Shown here piece by piece: positions 1 to 8,605 of a stretch of DNA of 64,000 nucleotides (position 1 is its first letter; the number at the start of each line of letters is the position of its first letter). Source of the stretch: Atlantibacter subterraneus (GTDB taxonomy: Bacteria; Pseudomonadota; Gammaproteobacteria; Enterobacterales; Enterobacteriaceae). Position numbers and translations under genes: made by a program. The notes under the pieces were generated by a model. That model did no database searches and had not been told where the DNA came from. It was given only the letters and a program-made list of their open reading frames with translations. Location: the NCBI RefSeq assembly GCF_027853245.1, contig NZ_JAPTZM010000008.1; one strand, given 5' to 3'.

Positions 1-12
1 ACTGCCAGGCAT
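1..12 (+). rRNA. rrfD: 3' end of an upstream 5S rRNA (partial)
   Basis: The first 12 bases are identical to the last 12 bases of the complete 5S gene at 137-256. They sit just before a tRNA-Thr, as in the E. coli rrnD operon, where two 5S genes flank thrV. The rest of the gene lies outside the window. The symbol is by synteny. Confidence 0.8.
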
Positions 13-24
13 CAAATTAAGTGT

Positions 25-100
25 GCTGATATGGCTCAGTTGGTAGAGCGCACCCTTGGTAAGGGTGAGGTCCCCAGTTCGACTCTGGGTATCAGCACCA
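25..100 (+). tRNA. thrV: tRNA-Thr (anticodon GGT)
   Basis: This is a 76-nt cloverleaf. The acceptor stem GCTGATA pairs with TATCAGC, followed by the discriminator and an encoded CCA end. The T-loop GTTCGAC is standard, and the anticodon GGT is at 58-60, so it reads ACC and ACU. It lies between two 5S rRNA genes and is expected to be processed from the rRNA operon transcript. Confidence 0.97.
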
Positions 101-136
101 GTTTTTAACGGTAATGTTCGGCATTTAAAAAGAATT

Positions 137-256
137 TGCCTGGCGGCAAGAGCGCGGTGGTCCCACCTGACCCCATGCCGAACTCAGAAGTGAAACGCCG
201 TAGCGCCGATGGTAGTGTGGGGTCTCCCCATGCGAGAGTAGGGAACTGCCAGGCAT
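137..256 (+). rRNA. rrfF: 5S rRNA
   Basis: This is a complete 120-nt 5S gene. Its TGCCTGGCGGC 5' end pairs with the complementary GCCAGGCAT 3' end, and the internal conserved blocks around CCATGCCGAACTCAGAAG are present. It is the last gene of the rRNA operon and is followed by a strong terminator. Confidence 0.98.
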
Positions 257-264
257 CAAATAGA

Positions 265-294
265 AAGCCCTGCACATAAGTGCAGGGCTTTTTG
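265..294 (+). terminator. rRNA operon intrinsic terminator
   Basis: A perfect hairpin (stem AGCCCTGCAC, loop ATAA) is followed by a T-rich tail. It lies 9 nt after the 5S gene and ends the rRNA operon, facing the convergent yhdZ end. Confidence 0.92.
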
Positions 295-345
295 CTTTTT
301 CACTACCTGTATAAAAAAGCCAGTCAACAGACTGGCCTTGCGTTA

Positions 346-1104
346 TTAGTGAATCACCTGCGACAAAAATGCGCGTGTACGCTCTGATTTCGGATTAGCA
401 AAGAACTCGTCCGGCGGCGCCTGCTCAACAATCTCACCGCGATCCATAAAGATCACCCTGTCGGCCACCGTTCGGGCAAACCCCATTTCATGCGTTACGC
501 AAAGCATCGTCATCCCGGACTGAGCCAGCCCGATCATGGTATCCAGCACTTCTTTTACCATTTCCGGATCGAGTGCCGATGTCGGTTCGTCGAACAGCAT
601 AATTTTAGGCTTCATGCACAGTGACCGGGCAATCGCCACACGCTGCTGCTGCCCACCGGAGATTTGGCCGGGAAACTTATGCGCATGCTCGGCGATACGC
701 ACCCGCTCAAGATAATGCATGGCCAATGCCTCGGCTTCTTTCTTCGGCAGTTTGCGTACCCAGACAGGGGCCAGCGTGCAGTTTTGCAGTACGGTTAAAT
801 GCGGGAATAAATTAAAGTGCTGGAACACCATTCCGACTTCCGTGCGCACCCGCTCAATATTACGCAGATCGTCGTTAAGCTCGATGCCATCCACCACAAT
901 ACGGCCCTGTTGATGCTCTTCAAGATGGTTAATACAGCGGATCGTTGTGGACTTACCGGAGCCTGACGGCCCGCAAAGCACAATCCGTTCTCCCTGTTTT
1001 ACCTTCAGATTGATGTCTTTCAGGACATGAAACTGCCCATACCATTTATTCACATTTTCGAGCGTTATCATCGCGTCGGCAGGTTGCATCGTTATATTAC
1101 TCAT
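346..1104 (-). CDS. yhdZ: Polar amino-acid ABC transporter ATP-binding protein YhdZ
   Basis: This 252-aa protein is the cytoplasmic ATPase of the YhdWXYZ amino-acid importer and has the same length as the E. coli protein. Visible motifs are Walker A GPSGSGKST (45-53), signature SGGQQQR (149-155), Walker B IMLFDEPTSALD (168-179) and the H-loop histidine in CVTHEM. It is the last gene of the operon, 8 nt after yhdY. The family (AapP/GlnQ type) energises uptake of polar amino acids. The exact substrate of this system is not settled. Confidence 0.96.
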   Translation of the reverse strand: MSNITMQPADAMITLENVNKWYGQFHVLKDINLKVKQGERIVLCGPSGSGKSTTIRCINHLEEHQQGRIVVDGIELNDDLRNIERVRTEVGMVFQHFNLFPHLTVLQNCTLAPVWVRKLPKKEAEALAMHYLERVRIAEHAHKFPGQISGGQQQRVAIARSLCMKPKIMLFDEPTSALDPEMVKEVLDTMIGLAQSGMTMLCVTHEMGFARTVADRVIFMDRGEIVEQAPPDEFFANPKSERTRAFLSQVIH

Positions 1105-1112
1105 GGGATTCC

Positions 1113-2216
1113 TTAGTGCGGTGTACGCCCGGTGTTAAAGCGCTGCTCAAGGTGCTGGCTATAGCGCGACATGCTGAAACAAAAGATCCAGTAGATCATG
1201 GCGGCAAAAACGTAGCCTTCGGTCGACATGCCTAACCACGCGGGGTCGACCGTGGCCTGCTGTACGCTGCTGAAGAGATCAAACAGCCCAATAATGATCA
1301 CCAGACTGGTGTCTTTAAACAGGGCGATAATGGTATTAACCAGGCCGGGGATCACCATTTTCAACGCCTGAGGGAGAATGACCAGGCCCTGGGTTTTCCA
1401 GTAACCTAAAGCGAGAGATTCTGCAGCCTCGTACTGCCCTTTCGGCAGTGCCTGTAAACCGCCGCGCACCACTTCTGCAACATAGGCCGACTGGAAAAGA
1501 ATCACCCCAACCAGCGCCCTGATCAATTTATCGATACTGGTACCTTCCGCCATAAACAGCGGCAGCATCACAGAGGACATAAACAGCACGGTAATCAAGG
1601 GTACGCCGCGCCAGAACTCAATAAAAATCACTGACAGGATGCGCACTACCGGCATGGCCGACCGGCGTCCTAACGCCAGCAGAATACCCAGCGGCAACGC
1701 GCCCGCAATTCCTACCGCGGCGATGATCAGCGTCAGCGTTAGTCCGCCCCATTGGCGGGTCTCTACCCGTTCCAGGCCAAAGAAACCGCCATACATCAGA
1801 AACCAAACCACAATCGGGTACACCACTGCCCATGCGGCGATGTATTTCCCACGTTGCGGCATGCCTTTCCAGAACATCGGCGCGATGGAAATCAGCGTAA
1901 GGATAAGTGCCAGATTAATTCGCCAGCGCTGATCGTGCGGATAAAGCCCATACATAAACTGGCCAAATCGGGCGTGGATAAACACCCAGCATGCGCCTTC
2001 CTTCGTGCAATCCGCCCGCGTTTCACCTGCCCAGTTAGCCTGAAACAGCGCCCAGTTGAGCAGCCGCGGGATCAGCTCCCACATCATCCACAAACAAAAC
2101 AGCGTCAGCAGGCTGTTAAACCAACTGGAAAACAGATTTTTGCGAACCCACACCCACATGCGTCCTGAGCCGGTAGCGGCAACGCGCGGGGTAGGGCTCA
2201 TGAGTACTTTGCTCAT
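1113..2216 (-). CDS. yhdY: Amino-acid ABC transporter permease YhdY
   Basis: This inner-membrane permease of the HisM/AapM type has 367 aa from the chosen start, the E. coli length. It carries several hydrophobic helices and the permease loop EAAESLALG, which contacts the ATPase. The start is the second of two adjacent ATGs (2216), because the AAGGAG that overlaps the yhdX stop lies only 2 nt from the first ATG but 5 nt from the second. A longer upstream frame exists but overlaps yhdX and lacks a better ribosome site. It pairs with YhdX. Confidence 0.94.
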   Translation of the reverse strand: MSKVLMSPTPRVAATGSGRMWVWVRKNLFSSWFNSLLTLFCLWMMWELIPRLLNWALFQANWAGETRADCTKEGACWVFIHARFGQFMYGLYPHDQRWRINLALILTLISIAPMFWKGMPQRGKYIAAWAVVYPIVVWFLMYGGFFGLERVETRQWGGLTLTLIIAAVGIAGALPLGILLALGRRSAMPVVRILSVIFIEFWRGVPLITVLFMSSVMLPLFMAEGTSIDKLIRALVGVILFQSAYVAEVVRGGLQALPKGQYEAAESLALGYWKTQGLVILPQALKMVIPGLVNTIIALFKDTSLVIIIGLFDLFSSVQQATVDPAWLGMSTEGYVFAAMIYWIFCFSMSRYSQHLEQRFNTGRTPH

Positions 2217-2226
2217 CATGACTCCT

Positions 2227-3408
2227 TTAGCGCTCAACCAGGGCAATGTGCCGGTTATAGAGGTTCATCAGCAGTGAAATTGTCAGGCTGATAATCAGAT
2301 AGACCGACATGGTGATAGCGATGGTCTCAATCGCCTGGCCGGTTTGGTTCAACACAGTGCCCGCGAACAGCGACACCATATCCGGATAGCCAATCGCCGC
2401 TGCCAGTGAGGAGTTTTTAACGATATTGAGATACTGGCTGGTCAAAGGCGGAATAATCACGCGCATGGCCTGAGGAATGATCACCTGGCGCAGCGTCACC
2501 GGGTTCGGCAAACCCAGAGAACGTGCCGCTTCGTGCTGGCCGTGAGGAACAGACTGGATCCCGGCGCGAATGATCTCGGCGATAAACGCTGAGGTATACA
2601 CCGAGAGCGCGAGCGTCAGGGCAGCCAGTTCAGGGATCAACGCCATTCCTCCCCGGAAGTTGAAGCCGCGCAGTTCGGGCACATCCCAATGTAACGCGGC
2701 ACCAAACGTCCAGTGAGCCGCTAACGGCAGCGCGATAAGCAGTATTATCGCCACCGGCCAGGTGCGCCGCAGCTGGCCGGTTTTGATTTGGTGATTTTTG
2801 TTGAACCGAAACAGGCCCGCCGAGATCGCCAGCGCTGCCATGACGGCGAGCACAAATTCCAGCGCGCCTTCGCCTAACGCTGGAGATGGAATATAGAGTC
2901 CCCGGTTGCTGAGAAAGGCCAAATCAAAGGCGTTGACCGCCTGGCGCGGGCCCGGCAAATTGCGCAGCACGGCAAAATACCAGAAGAAAATCTGCAATAG
3001 CGGCGGAATATTGCGGAAGGTTTCGATGTAGACGGTCGAGAGCTTGCGCAACAGCCAGTTGTCGGACAGGCGCGCCAGCCCCAGAAAAAAGCCAAGAAAC
3101 GACGCAAAGACGATACACAGCGCGGAAACTAACAGGGTATTAAGCAGACCGACGAGAAACACCCGGCCATAGGTGTCTCCTTGCTGATAATCAATCAAAT
3201 GCTGGACTATGCCAAAACCGGCACCGCGATCGAGAAAAGCGAACCCTGATGTAATGCCACGATTGCTAAGGTTTACGATGGTGTTGTGGATCAGGTAAAC
3301 CGCAATACCAATGACGGCGGCGATTGCCAGTATTTGAAACAGCCAGGCACGAACCGCGGGATTGGAAAAGGAGAGTTCTCCTTTTGCGTTTGGGCGGCGA
3401 TGGGGCAT
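2227..3408 (-). CDS. yhdX: Amino-acid ABC transporter permease YhdX
   Basis: This 393-aa inner-membrane permease is the second channel subunit with YhdY. It has an N-terminal membrane segment (about 26-45), an extended periplasmic and helical middle, and the conserved permease loop HEAARSLGLPNP near the C-terminus. A GAGG ribosome site precedes the ATG, and the stop overlaps the yhdY ribosome site, which suggests translational coupling. Length and order match E. coli. Confidence 0.95.
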   Translation of the reverse strand: MPHRRPNAKGELSFSNPAVRAWLFQILAIAAVIGIAVYLIHNTIVNLSNRGITSGFAFLDRGAGFGIVQHLIDYQQGDTYGRVFLVGLLNTLLVSALCIVFASFLGFFLGLARLSDNWLLRKLSTVYIETFRNIPPLLQIFFWYFAVLRNLPGPRQAVNAFDLAFLSNRGLYIPSPALGEGALEFVLAVMAALAISAGLFRFNKNHQIKTGQLRRTWPVAIILLIALPLAAHWTFGAALHWDVPELRGFNFRGGMALIPELAALTLALSVYTSAFIAEIIRAGIQSVPHGQHEAARSLGLPNPVTLRQVIIPQAMRVIIPPLTSQYLNIVKNSSLAAAIGYPDMVSLFAGTVLNQTGQAIETIAITMSVYLIISLTISLLMNLYNRHIALVER

Positions 3409-3481
3409 ATGTGAACCTCAGTAACATAACTCTGGTCTGGGCGCGGTGAAACCACAGCGCCCGTTACAACAGCGTACGTAA

Positions 3482-4507
3482 TTAACGAACTGGCGGAGCG
3501 TACTGAATACCGCCGTTGTTCCAGAGGTTGTTCTGACCGCGTTTGATTTTCAGCGGGCTTTCAGAACCCACGTTACGTTCAAACACTTCGGCATAGTTAC
3601 CGACCTGCTTAACGATGTTGTAAGCCCATTTGTTATCCAGCTTCAGATCTTTGCCGTAGTCGCCCTCTTTGCCCAGCAAGTGGCCCATGTCCGGCGTGGC
3701 AGGATTAGCGGCTTTCTCATCGACGTTTTTAGACGTGACGCCCATCTCTTCCGCGTTGAGCATAGCGAACAGCGTCCAGCGCACCACGGAGAACCATTCA
3801 TCGTCGCCGCGACGCACCACCGGGCCCAGCGGCTCTTTCGAGATCACTTCCGGCAGAACGATAAATTCATCGGGGTTGCTGAGTTTAATACGCAGGGCAT
3901 AAAGCTGAGACTGGTCAGAGGCGAGGGTATCGCAACGGCCAGATTCCAGCGCTTTTGCCGATTCGTCGGAGCGGTCAAAGGTCACTGGCGTGTATTTCAT
4001 GTTATTGGCTTTGAAATAATCCGCCACGTTTAGCTCAGTATCGGTACCCGCCTGAATACAAACCGTTGCGCCATCCAGTTCTTTGGCGCTTTTCAGGCCC
4101 GCTTTGTTATGGGTCAGGAAGCCGATACCGTCATAATAGGTCACGCCGGTGAAGGCCATGCCCATGCCGGTATCGCGAGAAGATGTCCAGGTGGTATTGC
4201 GGGATAATAAATCCACTTCGCCAGACTGCAGCGCGGTAAAGCGTTCTTTCGCCGTTAACGGGGTGTATTTTACTTTTGTTGCATCGCCAAACACGGCGGC
4301 AGCGACGCCACGGCAGACATCAACGTCAATACCGCTGAATTTACCGTCCGCATCCGCATAAGAAAATCCCGGTAAGCCATCACTAATCCCGCATTGAACA
4401 AAACCCTTCTTTTTTACTGCGTCAAATGTCGCGCCTGCATGTGCCTGATTTGCAACAGCCATCAGTGCGCCTGCCGCGGCAAGCGTGGCAATAATCATCT
4501 TCTTCAT
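3482..4507 (-). CDS. yhdW: Periplasmic amino-acid-binding protein YhdW
   Basis: This 341-aa protein has a clear Sec signal peptide (cleavage after QAHA, about residue 24). The mature SBP-type domain resembles AapJ, including VQCGISDGLPGFSYAD and GIDVDVCRGVAAAVFGD. It captures the substrate in the periplasm and delivers it to YhdXY. It is the first gene of the operon and lies 89 nt downstream of a consensus sigma-54 promoter. The gene is intact here; I recall the K-12 copy being annotated as a pseudogene. Confidence 0.95.
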   Translation of the reverse strand: MKKMIIATLAAAGALMAVANQAHAGATFDAVKKKGFVQCGISDGLPGFSYADADGKFSGIDVDVCRGVAAAVFGDATKVKYTPLTAKERFTALQSGEVDLLSRNTTWTSSRDTGMGMAFTGVTYYDGIGFLTHNKAGLKSAKELDGATVCIQAGTDTELNVADYFKANNMKYTPVTFDRSDESAKALESGRCDTLASDQSQLYALRIKLSNPDEFIVLPEVISKEPLGPVVRRGDDEWFSVVRWTLFAMLNAEEMGVTSKNVDEKAANPATPDMGHLLGKEGDYGKDLKLDNKWAYNIVKQVGNYAEVFERNVGSESPLKIKRGQNNLWNNGGIQYAPPVR

Positions 4508-4595
4508 AGTGCATCCTGTGTGGCGAAATTATCGTTATATTGGCGGCCCGTAGGCACGCTAATTACCTGTCTGTGGCAACAGCCATAAACGTTAA

Positions 4596-4611
4596 AGCAA
4601 AGGGAGTGCCA
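4596..4611 (-). promoter_or_regulatory. Sigma-54 (-24/-12) promoter of yhdWXYZ
   Basis: Read on the minus strand the sequence is TGGCAC-TCCCT-TTGCT, a full match to the -24 GG and -12 GC elements with correct spacing. It lies about 90 nt upstream of yhdW. The homologous E. coli operon is known as part of the NtrC (nitrogen limitation) regulon. Only half-sites resembling NtrC boxes are visible further upstream (around 4695-4735), so the activator site is not resolved. Confidence 0.8.
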
Positions 4612-4952
4612 GTTTTGCATCGGAGGGATTACGCGTTTATTTCGATGCAGTAAGCGAAGTGTAGACAGGAAACGTAAAACGCAATGCTCGTCAATGGTGC
4701 GAAATTACAACCTGCGCCACATTTTGGAGCAAAATAATTAATTGCCAGGCCAGCAAAGTAACTAATTAATTTCTCAGGTTAATATTGGCAGGGTAAGGAA
4801 TAAACAACGGTGTGAGATAAATCACGAGATCGAATTTAGCGTCGAAAAAATAAATAAAGAAATGTGAGATATTTCAGAAATTTTATTTTCGTCAGGGTGC
4901 GATTAAATAACAAATGAAAGGACGAGGAAAAAAGTTGCACCGTTTGAATGCA

Positions 4953-4975
4953 AACGGCGCGATAGACGCGCCGTT
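4953..4975 (-). terminator. Probable yhdV terminator
   Basis: A perfect 9-bp stem AACGGCGCG / CGCGCCGTT with a 5-nt loop lies 17 nt after the yhdV stop. The following T-tract on the minus strand is short, so termination may be partial. Confidence 0.55.
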
Positions 4976-4991
4976 CAGGAACAGGCCGAGA

Positions 4992-5213
4992 TTATTTGCT
5001 CAGCGCGATGATGCCCATCGTTAAGCCCGCTACTGCTGCTGCGCCACCGGCGATCGCGCCCGCGGTTTCCCAGTTATCCTGCGTGGTGCCTTTCATGCAG
5101 GTATTGGTATGCACCAGACGACCCTGATCGTCATACACCGGTACGCAAGGAGAATCATGCGCGCAACCGGCTAACACTGCACAAAGTGATGCGACAGCGA
5201 TTAACTTCTTCAT
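4992..5213 (-). CDS. yhdV: Small lipoprotein YhdV
   Basis: This 73-aa predicted lipoprotein has a signal peptide ending in the lipobox LAGC (Cys17). A short Cys-containing segment follows (PCVPVYDDQG, NTCMKG), then a hydrophobic glycine/alanine-rich tail (AIAGGAAAVAGLTMGIIAL). Length and position between acrF and yhdW match E. coli. Its function is unknown. Confidence 0.9.
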   Translation of the reverse strand: MKKLIAVASLCAVLAGCAHDSPCVPVYDDQGRLVHTNTCMKGTTQDNWETAGAIAGGAAAVAGLTMGIIALSK

Positions 5214-5451
5214 GGTATTACCTCATTAGAATAATCATCCAGTCATTCGCGCTAAGGGCAATATTATTCATATCCCTTTAGCTCTGGATTTGATAGATGC
5301 ATTTTACCACTGGTAAAAAACAGAGAGGAGCGGTGATTATTGTCAATTCATGTGGATTGTAAAAATAATGGAGAGCGGAACTTACACTGGAATTGATAAG
5401 CCAATCGGCTGCAGTGCACGTTTTATCTCATTAATAAATCAGCTTATTCAA

Positions 5452-5490
5452 GGTTAAAAAACATGAAAGACATCCGCTGTCTTTCATGTT
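5452..5490 (-). terminator. acrF terminator
   Basis: A perfect 13-bp stem (AACATGAAAGACA / TGTCTTTCATGTT) with a 5-nt loop is followed by six T residues on the minus strand. It lies 8 nt after the acrF stop and ends the acrEF transcript. Confidence 0.9.
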
Positions 5491-5497
5491 TACAGGA

Positions 5498-8400
5498 TCA
5501 CTTTTTATTAAAACGTTGGCGTATTACCACAAAGAATACCGGGACAAAGAAAATCGCTAACAGCGTTGCGGCAAGCATACCGCCCATGACGCCGGTACCT
5601 ACGGCATTCTGCGAGCCGCTCCCGGCTCCTTTGCTGATCACCAGCGGTAACACACCGAGAATAAACGCCAGCGAAGTCATCAGAATCGGGCGCAGACGCA
5701 TTCTGACTGCTTCCAGTGTCGCCTCGATAAGATTTTTACCCTCTTTGTCCATTAAGTCTTTTGCAAACTCAACGATCAGGATGGCGTTTTTCGCCGACAA
5801 ACCGATGGTGGTGAGCAGGCCGACCTGGAAATAGACATCGTTATCCAGACCTTTTACTGTCGCCGCAAGCAGCGCGCCCACCACCCCCAATGGCACCACC
5901 AGCATGACCGAGAACGGAATGGACCAGCTCTCATACAGCGCGGCGAGACACAGGAACACCACAATCAGGGAGATGGCGTACAAGGCAGGTGCCTGGTTGC
6001 CGGATAATCTTTCCTGATAGGACATCCCGGTCCACTGATAGCCAAATCCCGAAGGCAATTTAGAGGCCAACGATTCCATAACCGCCATGGCCTCCCCGGT
6101 ACTCTTGCCCGGCATGGCTTCTCCCTGAATTTCCATGGAAGGCAGCCCGTTATAGCGCTCAAGACGAGGGGAACCTTTAATCCAGTGTGATGATGCGAAA
6201 GCTGAGAACGGCACCATTTCGCCACTGCTGCTACGCACATAGAGCGTATTAAGATCTGACGGCAGCATGCGGAATTTCGCATCCGACTGAAGATAGACCT
6301 TTTTCACCCGGCCTTCGTCGATAAAGTCATTCACGTAGTTACCGCCCAGCGCCGTGGACAGCGTCTGGTTAATGTCAGAAAGCGCGACACCCAGCGCCTG
6401 CGCCTTATCCTGGTCGACATCGATCTTAAATTGCGGCGTGTCTTCCAGGCCATTCGGCCTGACGCGCACCAGCACATCGGAACGCGCTGCCGCTTCACCC
6501 AGTAATTGGTTACGCGCCTGGGTTAGTGCGTCATGCCCCTGGTTGGCCTGGTCAATGAGCTCAAAATCGAAGCCCGTGGCGGTACCCAGTTCGATAATCG
6601 CAGGAAGGTTGAACGGGAACACCATCGCGTCGCTAATATTCCTGAAGGCCATCGTCGCGCGGGCAATAATGGATTGCGCTTTGTTTTCGTCGCCGGAGCG
6701 CTCTTCCCAGGGCTTCAGGCTAATAAAGGCAATACCGGCGTTTTGCCCCTGTCCGCTAAAGCTAAATCCGTTAACCGTAAACACGGATTCGACGTTATTA
6801 CCCTCTTTGGTCAGGTAGTAGTCGTTGACTGCATCAAGCACTTTCTGGGTACGCTGCTGCGTTGCACCGGAAGGAAGTTGTACCAGGGTCATAAACACGC
6901 CTTGATCTTCCTCGGGCAGGAATGAGGTAGGAAGCTTCATAAACAGTACAACCATGCCCGCCACGATGATGACGTAAACCACCAGATAGCGCGTAGTGCT
7001 ATGAAGGATCCGGCTTACGCTATTGCTGTAGTGATCGACGCTCTTATCGAATAAGCGGTTGAACTTGCCAAAAAGCCCGGTGTTTTTGTCGTGCTTCTCG
7101 CCTGACGGCGGTTTCAACAGTGTCGCACACAGTGCAGGCGTTAGAATCAATGCGACCAGCACAGACAGCGCCATAGCGGAAACAATCGTGATAGAAAATT
7201 GTCGATAAATCGCGCCTGTCGAACCGCCAAAGAAGGCCATGGGAATAAACACGGCGGACAGCACCATCGCAATGCCTACCAGCGCGCCCTGAATTTGCCC
7301 CATAGATTTGCTGGTGGCTTCTTTAGGCGGAAGATGGTCCTCTTCCATAACGCGCTCCACGTTTTCCACCACCACGATAGCATCGTCAACCAACAGGCCT
7401 ATAGCGAGCACCATGCCGAACATTGTGAGGGTGTTAATCGAGTACCCGAACGCGGACAACATAGCGAACGTGCCCAGTAACACGACAGGAACGGCAATGG
7501 TAGGGATAAGCGTGGCGCGAATATTCTGCAGGAACAGGTACATCACCAGGAATACCAGCACGATGGCTTCGAACAGGGTTTTGACTACCTCTTTAATGGA
7601 TATTTGGACAAACGGGGTGGTGTCATAGGGATAAGTGACTTTTAAACCCTTGGGAAAGAAGGGCTGCATTCTTGCCAGTTCTTCTTTAATGGCTTTGGCG
7701 GTATCCAGCGCATTCGCGCCTGTCGCCAGTTTGATACCTAAACCTGCGGCGGGTTTCCCGTTGATTCTCGCGACGGTGTTGTAGTTTTCGCCTCCCAGTT
7801 CTACGCGTGCCACATCTTTAAGGCGGATCAGCGAGCCGTCTTTGTTGACGCGTAAGGTGATGTTTTCAAACTCCTTCACGCTCTTAAGACGCGTCTGGGC
7901 AATGATAGAGGCGTTTAGCTGCTGCCCGGCCACCGCAGGCGTTCCGCCAAGTTGACCTGCAGCAATTTGCGCATTCTGTATTTTTAACTGGTTGACGACG
8001 TCAACCGGCGTCAGCTGATAGTTGTTTAATGCATTATTATCCAGCCAGATACGCATGGCGAACTGTGCGCCAAACAGCTGAACGTCGCCCACGCCTGGCG
8101 TACGGCTGATCGGATCTTTTACCGTAGACGCGACGTAATCCCCCAACTGCTCCTGGTTCATGCTGTTATCCGAAGAGATAAAGCCTGCAACCAGTAAGTA
8201 GCTGCTACTGGATTTTTCAACGCCGATACCCTGTTGTTGCACTTCCTGAGGAAGCAGGGGCATCGCCAGCTGTAGTTTATTTTGCACCTGAACCTGTGCG
8301 ATATCCGGATCGGTGCCGGATTCGAAGGTTAGAGTAATGGTCACGCTGCCTGAGGCATCGCTGGTCGAAGACATGTACATCAGGTTATCGATGCCGTTCA

Positions 8401-8605
8401 TGTTCTGTTCAATAACCTGAGTGACAGAGTCCTGAACGGTTTGCGCATCCGCGCCGGGATAGGTGGCGGAGATAGCGACAGCAGGCGGCGCGATCGTGGG
8501 ATACTGGGCAACGGGCAACTGGATAATGGCCAACCCGCCGGCAATCATCAACAGGATTGCCAGAACCCAGGCGAAAATAGGTCGCTGAATAAAGAAATTA
8601 GCCAT
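5498..8605 (-). CDS. acrF: RND multidrug efflux pump inner-membrane subunit AcrF
   Basis: This 1035-aa HAE1-family resistance-nodulation-division transporter is the proton-driven pump of the AcrEF-TolC complex. It opens with the family signature MANFFIQRPIFAWVLAI. The proton-relay motif GLLVDDAIVVVENVERV is in TM4 and the lysine in LSAKNAILIVEFAKD is in TM10. Two large periplasmic loops follow TM1 and TM7. It overlaps the end of acrE by 8 nt. AcrB-type pumps export dyes, detergents and many antibiotics. In E. coli acrEF is normally weakly expressed; expression here is unknown. Assignment as AcrF rather than AcrB rests mainly on synteny with acrE, acrS and yhdV. Confidence 0.95.
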   Translation of the reverse strand: MANFFIQRPIFAWVLAILLMIAGGLAIIQLPVAQYPTIAPPAVAISATYPGADAQTVQDSVTQVIEQNMNGIDNLMYMSSTSDASGSVTITLTFESGTDPDIAQVQVQNKLQLAMPLLPQEVQQQGIGVEKSSSSYLLVAGFISSDNSMNQEQLGDYVASTVKDPISRTPGVGDVQLFGAQFAMRIWLDNNALNNYQLTPVDVVNQLKIQNAQIAAGQLGGTPAVAGQQLNASIIAQTRLKSVKEFENITLRVNKDGSLIRLKDVARVELGGENYNTVARINGKPAAGLGIKLATGANALDTAKAIKEELARMQPFFPKGLKVTYPYDTTPFVQISIKEVVKTLFEAIVLVFLVMYLFLQNIRATLIPTIAVPVVLLGTFAMLSAFGYSINTLTMFGMVLAIGLLVDDAIVVVENVERVMEEDHLPPKEATSKSMGQIQGALVGIAMVLSAVFIPMAFFGGSTGAIYRQFSITIVSAMALSVLVALILTPALCATLLKPPSGEKHDKNTGLFGKFNRLFDKSVDHYSNSVSRILHSTTRYLVVYVIIVAGMVVLFMKLPTSFLPEEDQGVFMTLVQLPSGATQQRTQKVLDAVNDYYLTKEGNNVESVFTVNGFSFSGQGQNAGIAFISLKPWEERSGDENKAQSIIARATMAFRNISDAMVFPFNLPAIIELGTATGFDFELIDQANQGHDALTQARNQLLGEAAARSDVLVRVRPNGLEDTPQFKIDVDQDKAQALGVALSDINQTLSTALGGNYVNDFIDEGRVKKVYLQSDAKFRMLPSDLNTLYVRSSSGEMVPFSAFASSHWIKGSPRLERYNGLPSMEIQGEAMPGKSTGEAMAVMESLASKLPSGFGYQWTGMSYQERLSGNQAPALYAISLIVVFLCLAALYESWSIPFSVMLVVPLGVVGALLAATVKGLDNDVYFQVGLLTTIGLSAKNAILIVEFAKDLMDKEGKNLIEATLEAVRMRLRPILMTSLAFILGVLPLVISKGAGSGSQNAVGTGVMGGMLAATLLAIFFVPVFFVVIRQRFNKK

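Larger units (their letters stand above)
4508..4991. other. yhdV-yhdW intergenic region (484 nt)
   Basis: This stretch holds the sigma-54 promoter at 4596-4611 and, at its far end, the yhdV hairpin at 4953-4975. The part between about 4740 and 4930 is AT-rich and could be upstream activator or DNA-bending sequence. No gene is seen. Confidence 0.6.

Noticed and set aside
4693..4735. NtrC dyad TGCGCC..GGAGCA upstream of yhdW
   Set aside because: The half-sites are 7 nt apart instead of 5 and each has a mismatch, so I do not call a binding site.
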